DNA from: CAZAPO01 sp044841755
Lineage (GTDB): Bacteria; Bacteroidota; Bacteroidia; Flavobacteriales; Flavobacteriaceae
Assembly (NCBI GenBank): GCA_044841755.1
Contig: JAXOFM010000007.1
Coordinates: forward strand, 60,639 to 124,638
DNA length: 64,000 nt
Reading direction: 5' to 3'
In this document: positions 26,364 to 36,646 of the stretch, piece after piece
Layout of the letters: every line of letters starts with the position of its first letter
Position numbering within the stretch: the stretch's first letter is position 1
Position numbers and translations under genes: made by a program
The notes under the pieces: model-generated
What the model saw: the letters and a program-made list of their open reading frames with translations, nothing else
Databases searched by the model: none
Told to the model about the DNA's origin: nothing

Positions 26364-27094
26364 CGTCTTTGTCTAACTGCTTCATAGAGAAAAGCTCCAC
26401 AGGCAACAGAAACATTTAGAGATGCTATTTCACCAAACATTGGAAGTTTAGCTTTGTTGTCAACAATCTTCAAAACTGAGTTAGATATTCCTTTTCCTTC
26501 AGAACCCATGACAATAGCACAAGGATCTTCAAACGATACATCATAAATAGTATTGTCTGTTTTCTCTGTAGCAGCTATGATTTTTATCCCAGATGATTGT
26601 AGATGATAAATGGCATCCTTGATATGATCTACTTTACAGATTGGAACCTTAAAAACTGCTCCTGCACTTGTTTTAATAGTATCTCCATTTACAGGAGCAC
26701 CACCTTTTTTTTGTATAATGATACCATCAACTCCTGTACACTCCGCAGTTCTTATTATGGCACCAAAATTTCTAACATCACTTAACTGATCGAGTAAAAG
26801 GAATAATGGGGTTTTACCAGATTCAATTACGTTTATTACTAAATCATCTAATTCATGAAAATCAATTGGAGATATTTGAGCTACAACTCCTTGATGATTC
26901 TTTTTAGTAAGTCTATTTAGTTTTTCAATAGGCACAAAAGAGGTGCTTATTGAATGCTCTCTTAAAAGTTTATCTAATTGAAAAAACAGGTCTCCTTTTA
27001 ACCCTTTTTGGACAAATACCTTATCCACGGACTTTCCTGAATTAATAGCTTCTATAATCGCCCTTATTCCGAAAATTTGCGAGTCGTTTTTCAC
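26360..27094 (-). CDS. rlmB: 23S rRNA 2'-O-ribose methyltransferase, RlmB-like (SpoU family)
   Basis: 244 residues: an N-terminal substrate-binding domain (IFGIRAIIEAINSGKSVDKVFVQKG), then the SPOUT methyltransferase knot with motif 1 DVRNFGAIIRTAEC, motif 2 IVMGSEGKGIS and motif 3 LPMFGEIASLNVSVACGAFLYE. This pattern fits RlmB, which methylates G2251 of 23S rRNA; TrmH-like alternatives are less likely because of the N-terminal domain. Its ATG overlaps the stop of the FG-GAP lipoprotein gene (ATGA), so the two may be translationally coupled despite unrelated functions. Confidence 0.9.
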   Translation of the reverse strand: MKNDSQIFGIRAIIEAINSGKSVDKVFVQKGLKGDLFFQLDKLLREHSISTSFVPIEKLNRLTKKNHQGVVAQISPIDFHELDDLVINVIESGKTPLFLLLDQLSDVRNFGAIIRTAECTGVDGIIIQKKGGAPVNGDTIKTSAGAVFKVPICKVDHIKDAIYHLQSSGIKIIAATEKTDNTIYDVSFEDPCAIVMGSEGKGISNSVLKIVDNKAKLPMFGEIASLNVSVACGAFLYEAVRQRR

Positions 27095-30000
27095 TTGATC
27101 TTATTCAATTCAAAAATTTCTGTTTGACCATTATTGCAACCAAAAATGATTAATGGACTTTCATTAAAATCAATTATTTCAATAGACTTCACATTACCAT
27201 TTAAATAAAGACCAGTTTCACTAGGACCTAAAACGGTGTAATTATTTGTTCCATTTGATTGAAGGACTAGAGCATATGGATTATCTAATCTTGGAGTTTC
27301 TACCTCTGTGTTAAATATGTTTCCTGCTATTATTAAATCTTCAAAGCCATCATTATTAAAATCTAAAGGAGCCGCATCGAGAACAGGAAGTGTTTGAGCT
27401 AAGTTTGGAAGCTCAATTTTCTCAAATTTACCATTTCCTTTATTCAAAATTAAAATTGATTTAAATTGATTAGCTTCTCTTTGATAAGCAGTATATATTT
27501 TTTCACCATATATGTCCTCTAAACTTGAATTAGCAAATTGGTTGAACGTAGGGATTTTTTCCGATATAAAAGGCATCTGCTGAGTAGAACACTCCTTACC
27601 ACGAACTGGAACAAAAATGTTGTTATACTTGTAGCTAAGTACAACATCATGAGTGTTATTGTTGTCAAAATCGTCTGCGTAAACTCTCAATGGCTTTTCT
27701 TTGGACACTTTAAACTTTATATTCTTACCCACATTACCAACAACATAATCTTTTAAGCCATCATTATTAATATCGGTTTCCGTAACGTTAAACCACCAAC
27801 CCTTTTCATTGTCTAACTTACTGTCTTTTGAAATATCTACAAACTTTCCTTTTTCGTTCTTAAATAGTCCTATATGTGTCCATTCACCAACGGCTATAAA
27901 ATCTTCCCATCCATCATTATCAAAGTCTGTAGTTATCACTTTATTTACTATACCAAAATCTTCAAAATCCGGAGCAACTTTTGCAGTTACATTGGTCAAA
28001 GTACCATTATTGTTTTCGTAAAGAAGTGATGGGTCATGTATTGGATACTTTTGTGGCTTGATTCTATTTCCAACAATGATATCAAGATCACCATCTTTAT
28101 CATAATCAATTTTGGTAATGCTTTTTCCACTAATGGTGTAAAGATCAACCTCCGAAGACTCAACTTTGGAAAAATTACCGTTACCATCATTTAGATAAAC
28201 ACGATCTCTTAGTTCTGAAGCTCTTTCGTTAAATTCACTACCTCCACTTACTATATATAAATCTTGATCACCATCATCATCAATATCAAAGAATAAAGAT
28301 TCCATATCCTCAAAACCAGCGTCAACATTAAAAATTTGATTTTGTTTAATTTTGAAGCCGTTGCTTTCTTGTATAAATAATTTACCAGCATCATTAAGTG
28401 CTCCACCAATGTAAAAATCTTCAAGACCGTCATTATTCACATCTCCTTTCGCTATAGATGGCCCAAGAGTAGTTTGTTTATAGGGAAGTAGCACTTCCTT
28501 AGCAAAATCATTAAATGGATTCTCCTTGTGTGAATAATTAATGAATGAATTATTTTTTGTGAATATAGATTTTGCTAATTGATTTGAGTTTTTATTCTGT
28601 ATAGCATCTTCTTCATTAAAAGTTATTGTTGTGTTTGCACCTATATTAAATAATTTTTGAACCTTTCCAGAAGGCCATTCAACTTTTATAGTATCTACAG
28701 TTTGATAATTGCCTAATCCAAAGTGTACAGTTTTATCTACAGAAGAAATATAGCCTCTAACACGTTTAACTTCTTTAGACTTAGTCATACCATTAGTAGT
28801 AATTGATACTTTGGCAAAAGATTCAGAAAGAACTCCTTTAGTTTCAACTTTTAAATAATTTCCTAATTCATTTTCTACAGACATATTCTTAAATAGAAAC
28901 GATTCATGATCTAGGTTGTTTACCACTAGATCTAAATCACCATCATTGTCTAGGTCAGAATATGCAGCGCCATTTGAAAAAGAAGGAATGTTAAGCTCTG
29001 ATTGAGAAGTTACATTTTGAAAAGTTAGATCACCTTGGTTCTTAAATAAGATATTAGGGAGTCTTTCAGAAGGAAGCTCATTGTAAATTTGCTCTTTTAT
29101 ATTCAATGGTACGTTACCACGATATTCTTGTTGAGCTCTTGCAACTTTCATTCTTGAGTCATTATCTAATGCATATCTACGGTAACCATTGGTGACATAA
29201 ATATCTTCGTTAAAATCATTATCTGAGTCAAAAATTAATGCTGCCCAACTCCAATCTGTTTTTGCCATATTTGTTAATTGGGCAACGTTATGATATTTAT
29301 TGTTACCCATATTTAACTGAACAGAATTGAACATATATTGATACTGTAAACCTAGCTCATCTGTTAGCAAATTGAATCTAGGTACATTCATGGAGGCCAT
29401 TAAGGTTTTTGATCTTATGTGATCACTAGAGGCCATATCTAAAACAAAAATATCTTTACGATTATCGTTATTTAGATCAGCGATATCTAAACCCATTCCA
29501 TAAAAGGAAACTTGATTTGTAGTAGACTTGATTTGATCAGAAAATGTTCCGTTTCCGTTATTAATGTACATAGCATCTGGAACATAATAGTCATTAGCTA
29601 TATAAATATCTAACCATCCATCATCGTTAATGTCGCTAACGCATAAACCTAAGCCAAATGAAGGTTTTAGCAAACCAGCTTGTTTAGTTATGTCAACAAA
29701 TTTCCCATTATCATTTCTGTAAAAATGACTAGAGTTTTGAGATAGTAATTCAAGGTCTTTAAGTGTTGAATAGAAGGTTTGTGGGTCATAACCATAATAA
29801 TCATTCTCATTCATTACCACACAGTCAAGATCACCATCTTTGTCATAATCAAAAAAAGCCGATTGCGTACTAATTCCTTTATCGTCTAATCCAAAATCTG
29901 AAGCAGATTCTTTAAAGGTTAAATCTTTTTGATTAATTAATAGGAGGTTTTTTCTATCCTCCTTTTCATGTGGACCACCTTGAGAAACATAGATGTCCAT

Positions 30001-30417
30001 CCAACCATCATTATTAATATCAACAAAAGTTACTCCACTAGACCAGTTTTTATTTTCGTTGATATTGGCGCTTTCAGAAATATCTTCAAATTCAAGATTT
30101 CCTTTGTTCAAAAAGAGCTTATTAGGAACTTGGTTACCACAAAAGAAGATATCTTTTAACCCATCATTATTTATGTCTTCAATTCCAACACCTGAACCAT
30201 TATAGAAATAATCATAATCAAAAAGATTGAATTTGGTAGCTACGTCATGTACAATATCATTACTAAAAGTAATTCCACTGTCGGTCGAATTTATTTTTAG
30301 AAAATTTGGCTGGTGTGTCGATTGGTTTTGTTCTTCACTATTAGCATTTACTTCAGTTTTAGTATTGTTACAACTGAAGAAAAGCAGGAGTACGATTATT
30401 GGAATATGTGACTTCAA
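27091..30417 (-). CDS. FG-GAP/VCBS-repeat lipoprotein with ASPIC/UnbV domain
   Basis: 1108 residues. The TTG at 30415-30417 is the only credible start: an in-frame stop lies just upstream and the signal peptide with lipobox (MKSHIPIIVLLLFFSC) follows at once. About 14 repeats of the calcium-binding type DxNNDGxxD occur in two groups, giving a predicted beta-propeller pair. Between them at about 515-590 is an ASPIC/UnbV segment (VRGYISSVDKTVHFGLG...IKVEWPSGKVQKL). Such proteins are usual companions of SusCD loci in Flavobacteriia and are thought to act at the cell surface, but their job is not established. A terminator hairpin separates it from the SusCD genes. Confidence 0.9.
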   Translation of the reverse strand: MKSHIPIIVLLLFFSCNNTKTEVNANSEEQNQSTHQPNFLKINSTDSGITFSNDIVHDVATKFNLFDYDYFYNGSGVGIEDINNDGLKDIFFCGNQVPNKLFLNKGNLEFEDISESANINENKNWSSGVTFVDINNDGWMDIYVSQGGPHEKEDRKNLLLINQKDLTFKESASDFGLDDKGISTQSAFFDYDKDGDLDCVVMNENDYYGYDPQTFYSTLKDLELLSQNSSHFYRNDNGKFVDITKQAGLLKPSFGLGLCVSDINDDGWLDIYIANDYYVPDAMYINNGNGTFSDQIKSTTNQVSFYGMGLDIADLNNDNRKDIFVLDMASSDHIRSKTLMASMNVPRFNLLTDELGLQYQYMFNSVQLNMGNNKYHNVAQLTNMAKTDWSWAALIFDSDNDFNEDIYVTNGYRRYALDNDSRMKVARAQQEYRGNVPLNIKEQIYNELPSERLPNILFKNQGDLTFQNVTSQSELNIPSFSNGAAYSDLDNDGDLDLVVNNLDHESFLFKNMSVENELGNYLKVETKGVLSESFAKVSITTNGMTKSKEVKRVRGYISSVDKTVHFGLGNYQTVDTIKVEWPSGKVQKLFNIGANTTITFNEEDAIQNKNSNQLAKSIFTKNNSFINYSHKENPFNDFAKEVLLPYKQTTLGPSIAKGDVNNDGLEDFYIGGALNDAGKLFIQESNGFKIKQNQIFNVDAGFEDMESLFFDIDDDGDQDLYIVSGGSEFNERASELRDRVYLNDGNGNFSKVESSEVDLYTISGKSITKIDYDKDGDLDIIVGNRIKPQKYPIHDPSLLYENNNGTLTNVTAKVAPDFEDFGIVNKVITTDFDNDGWEDFIAVGEWTHIGLFKNEKGKFVDISKDSKLDNEKGWWFNVTETDINNDGLKDYVVGNVGKNIKFKVSKEKPLRVYADDFDNNNTHDVVLSYKYNNIFVPVRGKECSTQQMPFISEKIPTFNQFANSSLEDIYGEKIYTAYQREANQFKSILILNKGNGKFEKIELPNLAQTLPVLDAAPLDFNNDGFEDLIIAGNIFNTEVETPRLDNPYALVLQSNGTNNYTVLGPSETGLYLNGNVKSIEIIDFNESPLIIFGCNNGQTEIFELNKIK

Positions 30418-30445
30418 GGTATAATTTTACTTAATGTGTAAAAAT

Positions 30446-30476
30446 AAAAAAAGAGCTTTAAAAAAGCTCTTTTTTT
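30446..30476 (-). terminator. Terminator after the SusCD-lipoprotein genes
   Basis: Arms AAAAAAGAGCTTT and AAAGCTCTTTTTT form a long hairpin with a T run on either strand. It lies between the 320-residue lipoprotein and the FG-GAP gene, so transcription of the latter needs readthrough or a separate promoter. Confidence 0.8.
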
Positions 30477-30500
30477 ATTCAATATATAGTAAATATTAAT

Positions 30501-31454
30501 TTACAAACATAAAGTAATTGGTAATAAACCAGGACCAGTCTCACCAGTACCAGCAGCAAATAAAGGCTCACCACCTGGACCATATACTTCAAAAGAAATT
30601 TCTCCATATTGATCACCAGGGAAATTCCAAGTAGCTTCAACTGTACCTGCTGGTATTTCAGGATAAGCAGTTGCATCATAGAATGATGTACTTGCAGGAC
30701 CTGTACATAATCCAAGAGATTCATCCATTTCAGTCCCTGCTGCTCCTCCATAAGGAGAACACATTCCAACAACTATAGTAGATGTATTACCACCACCATC
30801 AACAAGGTTTATGTGGATTCCATCTCCTCCACTTCCACCATTAGTTTGCCAACCGTCTCCATAAGAGTCGTGCATGTCAACTTGGTAAACACCAGGCTGA
30901 GGTGAACATAATATTAAAGCGTTATATCTGAAAGGTGAAGCAAAGAAACCACCAGTAATAGATCCACCAGCATTTGTATCATCGTATACTCTACCATCAG
31001 TTAACTCTAACTTAAGAACAAAAATAAATAGGTCTCCAGGCTCAATAGCATCAGCGGCTAATCCCATAGCTCCAAAAGCTTCCCCGTAAGTTACACTAAC
31101 AGTTCCTCTTGGTAAACCATGAGGTCCAGGACTAAACTCACTAGCTGGAATACTTTTTACAAGAACATCATTAGCAACAGAAGTTCCATTGCCAGGAGTC
31201 AAATCTCTAAGCGTAACGTGTACATTAACAGATGCAAATAGCGCACCATCCGCTTCATCTTGCTCTTCAACTGTAACAGCAAATGTAGAAGAAGGATCAC
31301 TAGAGTTAAGTGTGTTGCTCAGAACTTCTAAAGTTCTTAAAACTGCTCCAGTTTCATATTCTAATACTTCATCAATAACGTTGTTACTGTTACTACAAGA
31401 GTTAACAGACACAATCAATATTAATGACATTATAACTTTAAATATATTTTTCAT
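30501..31454 (-). CDS. SusCD-associated lipoprotein with DSYGDGW motif
   Basis: 317 residues from the ATG at 31454; an ATG nine bases upstream is possible. The signal peptide MKNIFKVIMSLILIVSVNSC ends in a lipobox. An N-terminal beta-rich domain (about 30-165) is followed by a C-terminal domain with YQVDMHDSYGDGWQTNGG near residue 195. The DSYGDGW motif recurs in secreted Bacteroidota domains that probably bind calcium or glycans. The gene follows susD by about 20 bases and precedes a terminator, so it is the third gene of the operon. By position it is a surface-exposed ligand-binding accessory; the ligand is unknown. Confidence 0.75.
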   Translation of the reverse strand: MKNIFKVIMSLILIVSVNSCSNSNNVIDEVLEYETGAVLRTLEVLSNTLNSSDPSSTFAVTVEEQDEADGALFASVNVHVTLRDLTPGNGTSVANDVLVKSIPASEFSPGPHGLPRGTVSVTYGEAFGAMGLAADAIEPGDLFIFVLKLELTDGRVYDDTNAGGSITGGFFASPFRYNALILCSPQPGVYQVDMHDSYGDGWQTNGGSGGDGIHINLVDGGGNTSTIVVGMCSPYGGAAGTEMDESLGLCTGPASTSFYDATAYPEIPAGTVEATWNFPGDQYGEISFEVYGPGGEPLFAAGTGETGPGLLPITLCL

Positions 31455-31475
31455 AATTATCATTTTAAATTTAGG

Positions 31476-33284
31476 TTAGTTTGCAGGGTTTGTAGTACCA
31501 GAATCCCAGAACACTTGAGCATTCAAATCCGTTCTTTGAATAATGTTAGGATTTGCTTGTACTTCATTTCCTGGATAAAGAACAGTTCTAGGGAATGTTC
31601 CTGCACCAGCATTAGGCTCAATATTTCTAGCCATAGTTCTTGGATAACCAGTTCTTCTGATGAAGTTGAAACAGTCAGCCGCACCACCGTACATAGCTAC
31701 AAAGAATTGCTCACCTAAAATATCCATTTTAGCTTTTTCTACAGGATAACCATTTCCATCTAATGCAGATGAAGCAGGTGCATTTTCAAATGCAGTTTTC
31801 ATTCTAGAAACAAAATCAGCAACAACTGCGGCATCAGGAGCTTGAGAGAAATCAGCTCCACTATCTAATGCTCCAAAAGACTGTACTTTAGCAATATGCA
31901 TAGCCATAGCATTTTCCATATTTGTTGCAGCAGCAGCATCATTACCTAACATAAGGTTAGCTTCAGCTCTCCAAAATTCTACAGAAGAAGCTAAAATAAT
32001 AGGCTCAATACCTGCTCCACCACCACCTTTACCTAGGCCAACTTTTTGACCAAAAGTTCCAGAGATAGATTCACCAACATATGGGAAAGCATCAGCTCTA
32101 CCATCAAATAAACCTCCTGCAGGATAAACACCTGAAGCTGTTCTTAAGAAGTTATCTGGAGGAGTACCTTCATCGTTTCCATGAGTTCTTCCCCAATATC
32201 CTAGTTTAACAGCACACCAAATACTTTCATCTGGAGTAAATTCTAAATGTGAAGGAGTAATTAAACCAGAACATTCAAGAACTTCTGCATTAGCAGCTCC
32301 GTTTGAAAGGTAAATAGTACCAGCTGGTCCAAATAAACCATTTACATCCTCATATAGTGCATAACTTCCTGGAGTTCTCCAGTTTTGACGCACCCAGTAG
32401 TAACGTCTTCTTGGGTCAGTAATACCTTCACCAGCGAAAGCATCTGTTAAATCTCCATATTGTCCAACCATAAGGTCCATTAACCAGTTAGACATATATA
32501 TGTTTGCACCATCAGATCTGTAATCTGCAGCATAGTCTGGGTGACGGTTATCTGGAGATAACTCGTTAGTACCGTAAGAGAATTGTAAATCGTCAGCACT
32601 ACTAGACATTACATTAGTTGCAGCTAATACACCAGCATAGTTACCAGTAGTTAGATCAGCACGCATTTTAAGTGTATTACCTAGCTTAATCCACTTGCTA
32701 GCATCACCTCCATAATATAGGTCTGTTGCAGTACCAGAACTAGCTCCATTAAGATAAGCAAGTCCTTCATCAATAAGAGCGATAGCAGCAGTATAAACCG
32801 ATGCATCGTCATCTAAATTAGGAGTTGGAAATTCAGTAGGATTATTTGCTTCACTCCAAACAATATCACCTAAGAAGTCTACTAGCATCATCATAACATG
32901 AGCTTGCATCAGCTTAGAAGTACCTAAATGCCATGATAAATCATTATCTGGAGAATTTAGTGCTTCAATCGCAGCAATATCTGGAATCATATCATTATAT
33001 AAATTATTCCAAGCACCTTGAACAGTTCCTGAACCGTAGTTGTTGAAATAATTTCTTCCAAACATGTAATCAACACGTCCTAAATCTGCTCCAGTGTTGT
33101 TGAAACTTGCCATCGAGAACAAATATTCCATTTGTACTCGGTTAAGAACCAAATCAACATCGATATCAGCTGGAGATAATGAGTTTGGACTTGTTAAAAG
33201 CTCCAACTCAGTAGTTTCACAAGAATAGAACAATGAGCCAGAAGCTAGCATTGTCAAAAGTAAATATCTATATATTTTTTTCAT
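31476..33284 (-). CDS. SusD/RagB-family nutrient-binding lipoprotein
   Basis: 602 residues. The signal peptide MKKIYRYLLLTMLASGSLFYSC ends in a lipobox. The body resembles the SusD-like group typified by VLNRVQMEYLFSMASFNNTGADLGR near the start, LMQAHVMMMLVDFLGDIVWSEA at about 130 and a C-terminal YGGAADCFNFIRRTGYPR. It forms the lid of the SusCD pair and binds substrate at the surface. A TTG ten codons upstream was rejected in favour of the ATG at 33282-33284. It lies 70 bases downstream of the susC gene. The substrate (peptide or glycan) cannot be told; there are no glycoside hydrolases nearby. Confidence 0.93.
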   Translation of the reverse strand: MKKIYRYLLLTMLASGSLFYSCETTELELLTSPNSLSPADIDVDLVLNRVQMEYLFSMASFNNTGADLGRVDYMFGRNYFNNYGSGTVQGAWNNLYNDMIPDIAAIEALNSPDNDLSWHLGTSKLMQAHVMMMLVDFLGDIVWSEANNPTEFPTPNLDDDASVYTAAIALIDEGLAYLNGASSGTATDLYYGGDASKWIKLGNTLKMRADLTTGNYAGVLAATNVMSSSADDLQFSYGTNELSPDNRHPDYAADYRSDGANIYMSNWLMDLMVGQYGDLTDAFAGEGITDPRRRYYWVRQNWRTPGSYALYEDVNGLFGPAGTIYLSNGAANAEVLECSGLITPSHLEFTPDESIWCAVKLGYWGRTHGNDEGTPPDNFLRTASGVYPAGGLFDGRADAFPYVGESISGTFGQKVGLGKGGGGAGIEPIILASSVEFWRAEANLMLGNDAAAATNMENAMAMHIAKVQSFGALDSGADFSQAPDAAVVADFVSRMKTAFENAPASSALDGNGYPVEKAKMDILGEQFFVAMYGGAADCFNFIRRTGYPRTMARNIEPNAGAGTFPRTVLYPGNEVQANPNIIQRTDLNAQVFWDSGTTNPAN

Positions 33285-33354
33285 AATACTTGAGTATTTT
33301 TTAGTAAGATGCAAAACAATAAAAATGGTTGCGTCTTTCTTTCATTTTTTTTAA

Positions 33355-36300
33355 TTAAAACGATGCTTTAATACTTAAACCATATCTCTTAGAACTAGGA
33401 CCGTTTAAGTAATCAAATCCTCTACCATTACCAACACCTACACCAGCTACGTTTGGATCAAAGTTAGTCTCGTCTGGAGTGTTGTATGCATCATACCATA
33501 AGTTGAATCCACTAGCAGTAATAGATAATGAACCAAATGGAGTCTTCTCTAATAATTTCTCAGGGAAGTTATATCCTAAAGAAACCTCTTGTAATCTAAG
33601 TACAGAACCATCATAAACTTGTAATTCAGAAGGACCGAATAATACGTTGTTAAAGAAGTATGATGAGTTGTTAATTTGTACTTGGTTTGGTTGACCTGTA
33701 GAGTCTTGTACACCAGGTAATATGAAAGTATTCTTTCTATCTTCTCCAATAAGACCACGACCAAATAACGTAGCAATAGTTGATGAATAAATATCTCCAC
33801 CAGCAGTATGGCTAACTTGGAAGTTGAAGTTGAAGTTCTTATAAGATAAAGAGTTGATAAAGTTCATTACATAATCAGGGTTTGGATTACCAATAATTGG
33901 TGTAATTGCTCTACCATCATCTAAGATTACTTGATTTTCAAATACGTAGTTACCATTAGTATCTACAGATAAGTTACCATTAGCATCTCTTTTAACTCTA
34001 CTACCTACAATAACACCTAATTGCTCTCCTTTAATAGCCGCGTTACCTTGATTAGTAAAACCAGCATATACAATTTGGTCATCAGCTTGTTCAGTTACGA
34101 TTTGCTCACTCTTAGTAAAGTTAACTCTTGAATTCCAGTTGAATCCGTTATTATCGTCACTTCTAAAGATGTCAACACTTAAATCAGCTTCCCAACCGTC
34201 ACCTTCTACTTTACCAATGTTATCTTGAGTATTTGTAAATCCTGATGATGGAGCTAATGGCTTAAATACAATTAGATCTTTTGTTTGTCTGTCAAAATAA
34301 GATACACTTAAGTCAACACGATTATCCCAAAATCTTGTATCAAAACCAAATTCAAGCTCACTAATTAACTCAGGCTTTAAGTCTGGGTTTGCTAAGAAGT
34401 TACTAATTGTATTTGTGATAATACCACTTGAACCTCCTACAGCACCACCATTTACTTGAGTTGACTGACCAGCTGTATTAATTGTTGGGAACCCAGAAGG
34501 GAATCCAGCAGACTGACCAAGACCAGCTCTAAGCTTTAAATAGTTAAGACCTTTTCCGCTTGGAGACTTAAATCCTTCAAAAGCAGAAGTAGGGATAAAT
34601 GAAGCACTTATACTAGGGTAGAACTGACTGTTATTTTCTGTTGGTAAGTTAGATACCCAGTCTTGTCTAGCCGATACAGATAAGAATGCAAAATCTCTAT
34701 AGTCAAATGAAGCTTCTCCAAATACTCCAATAATATTTCTGTAAGAACTAAATTGAATAGGAGCTTGGTTTGAGAAGTTAAAGTGTCTTTGAATCCCGAA
34801 TACTAATTGTCCCGAACTTGCAACACCTTGCTGATCGAACTCAGTTGATCTTGTAGTTCCACCAAGAACAAAGTTTAAACCAATATCTTCTGATAAGTCA
34901 TAGTTACCATTAATAGCAAGATAGTGATCCCAAATTCTATTGTTGTTGTCCATTGTGTTATAGAAACCAAAAATTGCTTGGTTAAAGTTAACCCCATTCT
35001 TGTTAGAGTATTGAGTTACTCTTTCATTATAGAAGTCAATACCTGCACGGTAAGTAATACCTAAGTTCTCGTTAAACTCATATGTTAGGTTAGCTGCACC
35101 ATAAACACGGTTTGTTAATTGCTTTGTACCTGCATTCTCGACAGTCCATCTTGGGTTAATAATATCGTTACCATTACGATAGTAAATACTACCACCAGTT
35201 TCAGGAATTGTATAAGGTAATCCCATTAAGTCAACGTTTCTTGGTGTAAAGAATATGTTACCAAGAACAGAGAAACCTGTAGTACCGTTACCTTGAGAAG
35301 CTGCTACTGGAGGTGTTTTAAAGTCTGTTCTAGCATAGTTTAAAGTTGCATTAACTGTAAACTTGTTAGAAAGCTTAGCTCTACCACCAACAGATAAGTT
35401 ATTTCTTCTTAACATGTTACCAGGAGTAAACCCTACTTCGTCTAAGTGACCGTAGTTCACATTATAAGAAATATTTCCATCATTAGAAGCACCTCTAATA
35501 TTTAAAGATGTGTTACTAACACTACCTGTTCTAAAGAAGTCGTCAACACTGTCATAAGGCTGCCAAGCGTAACGCTGACCAGAATACTCATTTAATAGAG
35601 CATTGTTACCTCCGTTAAGGTTGTTTAAGAATGCTGAAGATGAATAAGGGTGCTCAACAGTACCGTTAGCATCAATTAAACCAGCAGGGTCATTTAAGTA
35701 ACCATCAACACCTTCTGCTCTAAAAGAAGGTCCCCAGTTTGAGAAGAACCATCCAAAAGATTGGTTAAATCCACCACCATAAGAATCTTGGTAGTCAGGA
35801 GTTGAAGCAACCTCATTAACGAAATAAGATTGGTTAACTGTAATTTCTGTTTTCTTAGGACCAGCACCAGCAGCAGAACCAGACTTGGTAGTAATTACGA
35901 TTACACCGTTACGTCCAGCAGTACCATATAATGTAGCTGCAGCAAGACCTTTTAATACGTTAACACTTTCAATGTTGTTTGGATCAAGATCAAGGAAACG
36001 AGATGAACCAACGTTACCACTAGCAAAACTACCAGTTGTATTGTTATCACTACTAAAAGGAACGCCATCAACGATAAATAACGCTTGGTTACTACCATTA
36101 ATAGAAGAGTATCCTCTAATAACTACGTTAGTTGCAGAACCTGATGAACCACTTTGAGATGTAATTTGTACACCAGAAGCTTTACCAGATAGTACCCTAG
36201 CAACATCACCTTCAGTACGTTGTTCAATATCTTCTGATTGTACTTCACTTACTGCATAACCAAGAGCTTTTTTCTCTCTCTTAATACCTTGTGCAGTTAC

Positions 36301-36618
36301 AACTACCTCGTCAAGAATCGCAGCATCCTCAACCATAGTTACGTTAATACTATTTGAAGCCCCAACAGTTCTTTCTTCTGTTTTAAGACCTACATAAGTA
36401 AAAGTAAGAACGTCCCCAGTATTGGCAGTAATACTATAATTACCATCAAAATCTGTCTGAGTACCATTAGTAGTTCCTTTTACAATAATATTAACTCCAG
36501 GTAAAGGCATTCCAGATTCATCCGAAACAGTTCCTGAAATTGTTTTTTCTTGTGCAAAGGATAAATGCACAACAAACGCTAACAAAAGCGTTAGAATTCC
36601 ACTAAACTTTGTTTTCAT
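33355..36618 (-). CDS. SusC/RagA-family TonB-linked outer membrane transporter
   Basis: 1087 residues: signal peptide ending ...LSFAQ, a carboxypeptidase-regulatory-like domain at about 25-110 (ISGTVSDESGMPLPGVNIIVKG), a TonB box region with ILDEVVVTAQG, a plug domain (ARVLSGKASGVQITSQSGSSGSATNVVIRG) and a 22-strand barrel ending ...YGLSIKASF. It imports large substrates in a TonB- and proton-motive-force-dependent way with its SusD partner downstream. It is the first gene of the operon and has a good promoter about 29 bases upstream. The barrel has no evident truncation. Confidence 0.96.
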   Translation of the reverse strand: MKTKFSGILTLLLAFVVHLSFAQEKTISGTVSDESGMPLPGVNIIVKGTTNGTQTDFDGNYSITANTGDVLTFTYVGLKTEERTVGASNSINVTMVEDAAILDEVVVTAQGIKREKKALGYAVSEVQSEDIEQRTEGDVARVLSGKASGVQITSQSGSSGSATNVVIRGYSSINGSNQALFIVDGVPFSSDNNTTGSFASGNVGSSRFLDLDPNNIESVNVLKGLAAATLYGTAGRNGVIVITTKSGSAAGAGPKKTEITVNQSYFVNEVASTPDYQDSYGGGFNQSFGWFFSNWGPSFRAEGVDGYLNDPAGLIDANGTVEHPYSSSAFLNNLNGGNNALLNEYSGQRYAWQPYDSVDDFFRTGSVSNTSLNIRGASNDGNISYNVNYGHLDEVGFTPGNMLRRNNLSVGGRAKLSNKFTVNATLNYARTDFKTPPVAASQGNGTTGFSVLGNIFFTPRNVDLMGLPYTIPETGGSIYYRNGNDIINPRWTVENAGTKQLTNRVYGAANLTYEFNENLGITYRAGIDFYNERVTQYSNKNGVNFNQAIFGFYNTMDNNNRIWDHYLAINGNYDLSEDIGLNFVLGGTTRSTEFDQQGVASSGQLVFGIQRHFNFSNQAPIQFSSYRNIIGVFGEASFDYRDFAFLSVSARQDWVSNLPTENNSQFYPSISASFIPTSAFEGFKSPSGKGLNYLKLRAGLGQSAGFPSGFPTINTAGQSTQVNGGAVGGSSGIITNTISNFLANPDLKPELISELEFGFDTRFWDNRVDLSVSYFDRQTKDLIVFKPLAPSSGFTNTQDNIGKVEGDGWEADLSVDIFRSDDNNGFNWNSRVNFTKSEQIVTEQADDQIVYAGFTNQGNAAIKGEQLGVIVGSRVKRDANGNLSVDTNGNYVFENQVILDDGRAITPIIGNPNPDYVMNFINSLSYKNFNFNFQVSHTAGGDIYSSTIATLFGRGLIGEDRKNTFILPGVQDSTGQPNQVQINNSSYFFNNVLFGPSELQVYDGSVLRLQEVSLGYNFPEKLLEKTPFGSLSITASGFNLWYDAYNTPDETNFDPNVAGVGVGNGRGFDYLNGPSSKRYGLSIKASF

Positions 36619-36646
36619 TTTATAATTTATTTGAATTAGTCTGCAC

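Noticed and set aside
27538..30424. Several plus-strand frames in the FG-GAP gene
   Set aside because: Shadows produced by the repetitive aspartate/asparagine codons of the repeats.
30479..30772. Leucine/valine-rich minus-strand frame overlapping the lipoprotein gene
   Set aside because: Out-of-frame reading of the DSYGDGW lipoprotein; no start context or conserved motif.
33285..33314. TTG start ten codons upstream of SusD
   Set aside because: The ATG at 33284 yields a textbook lipoprotein signal peptide.
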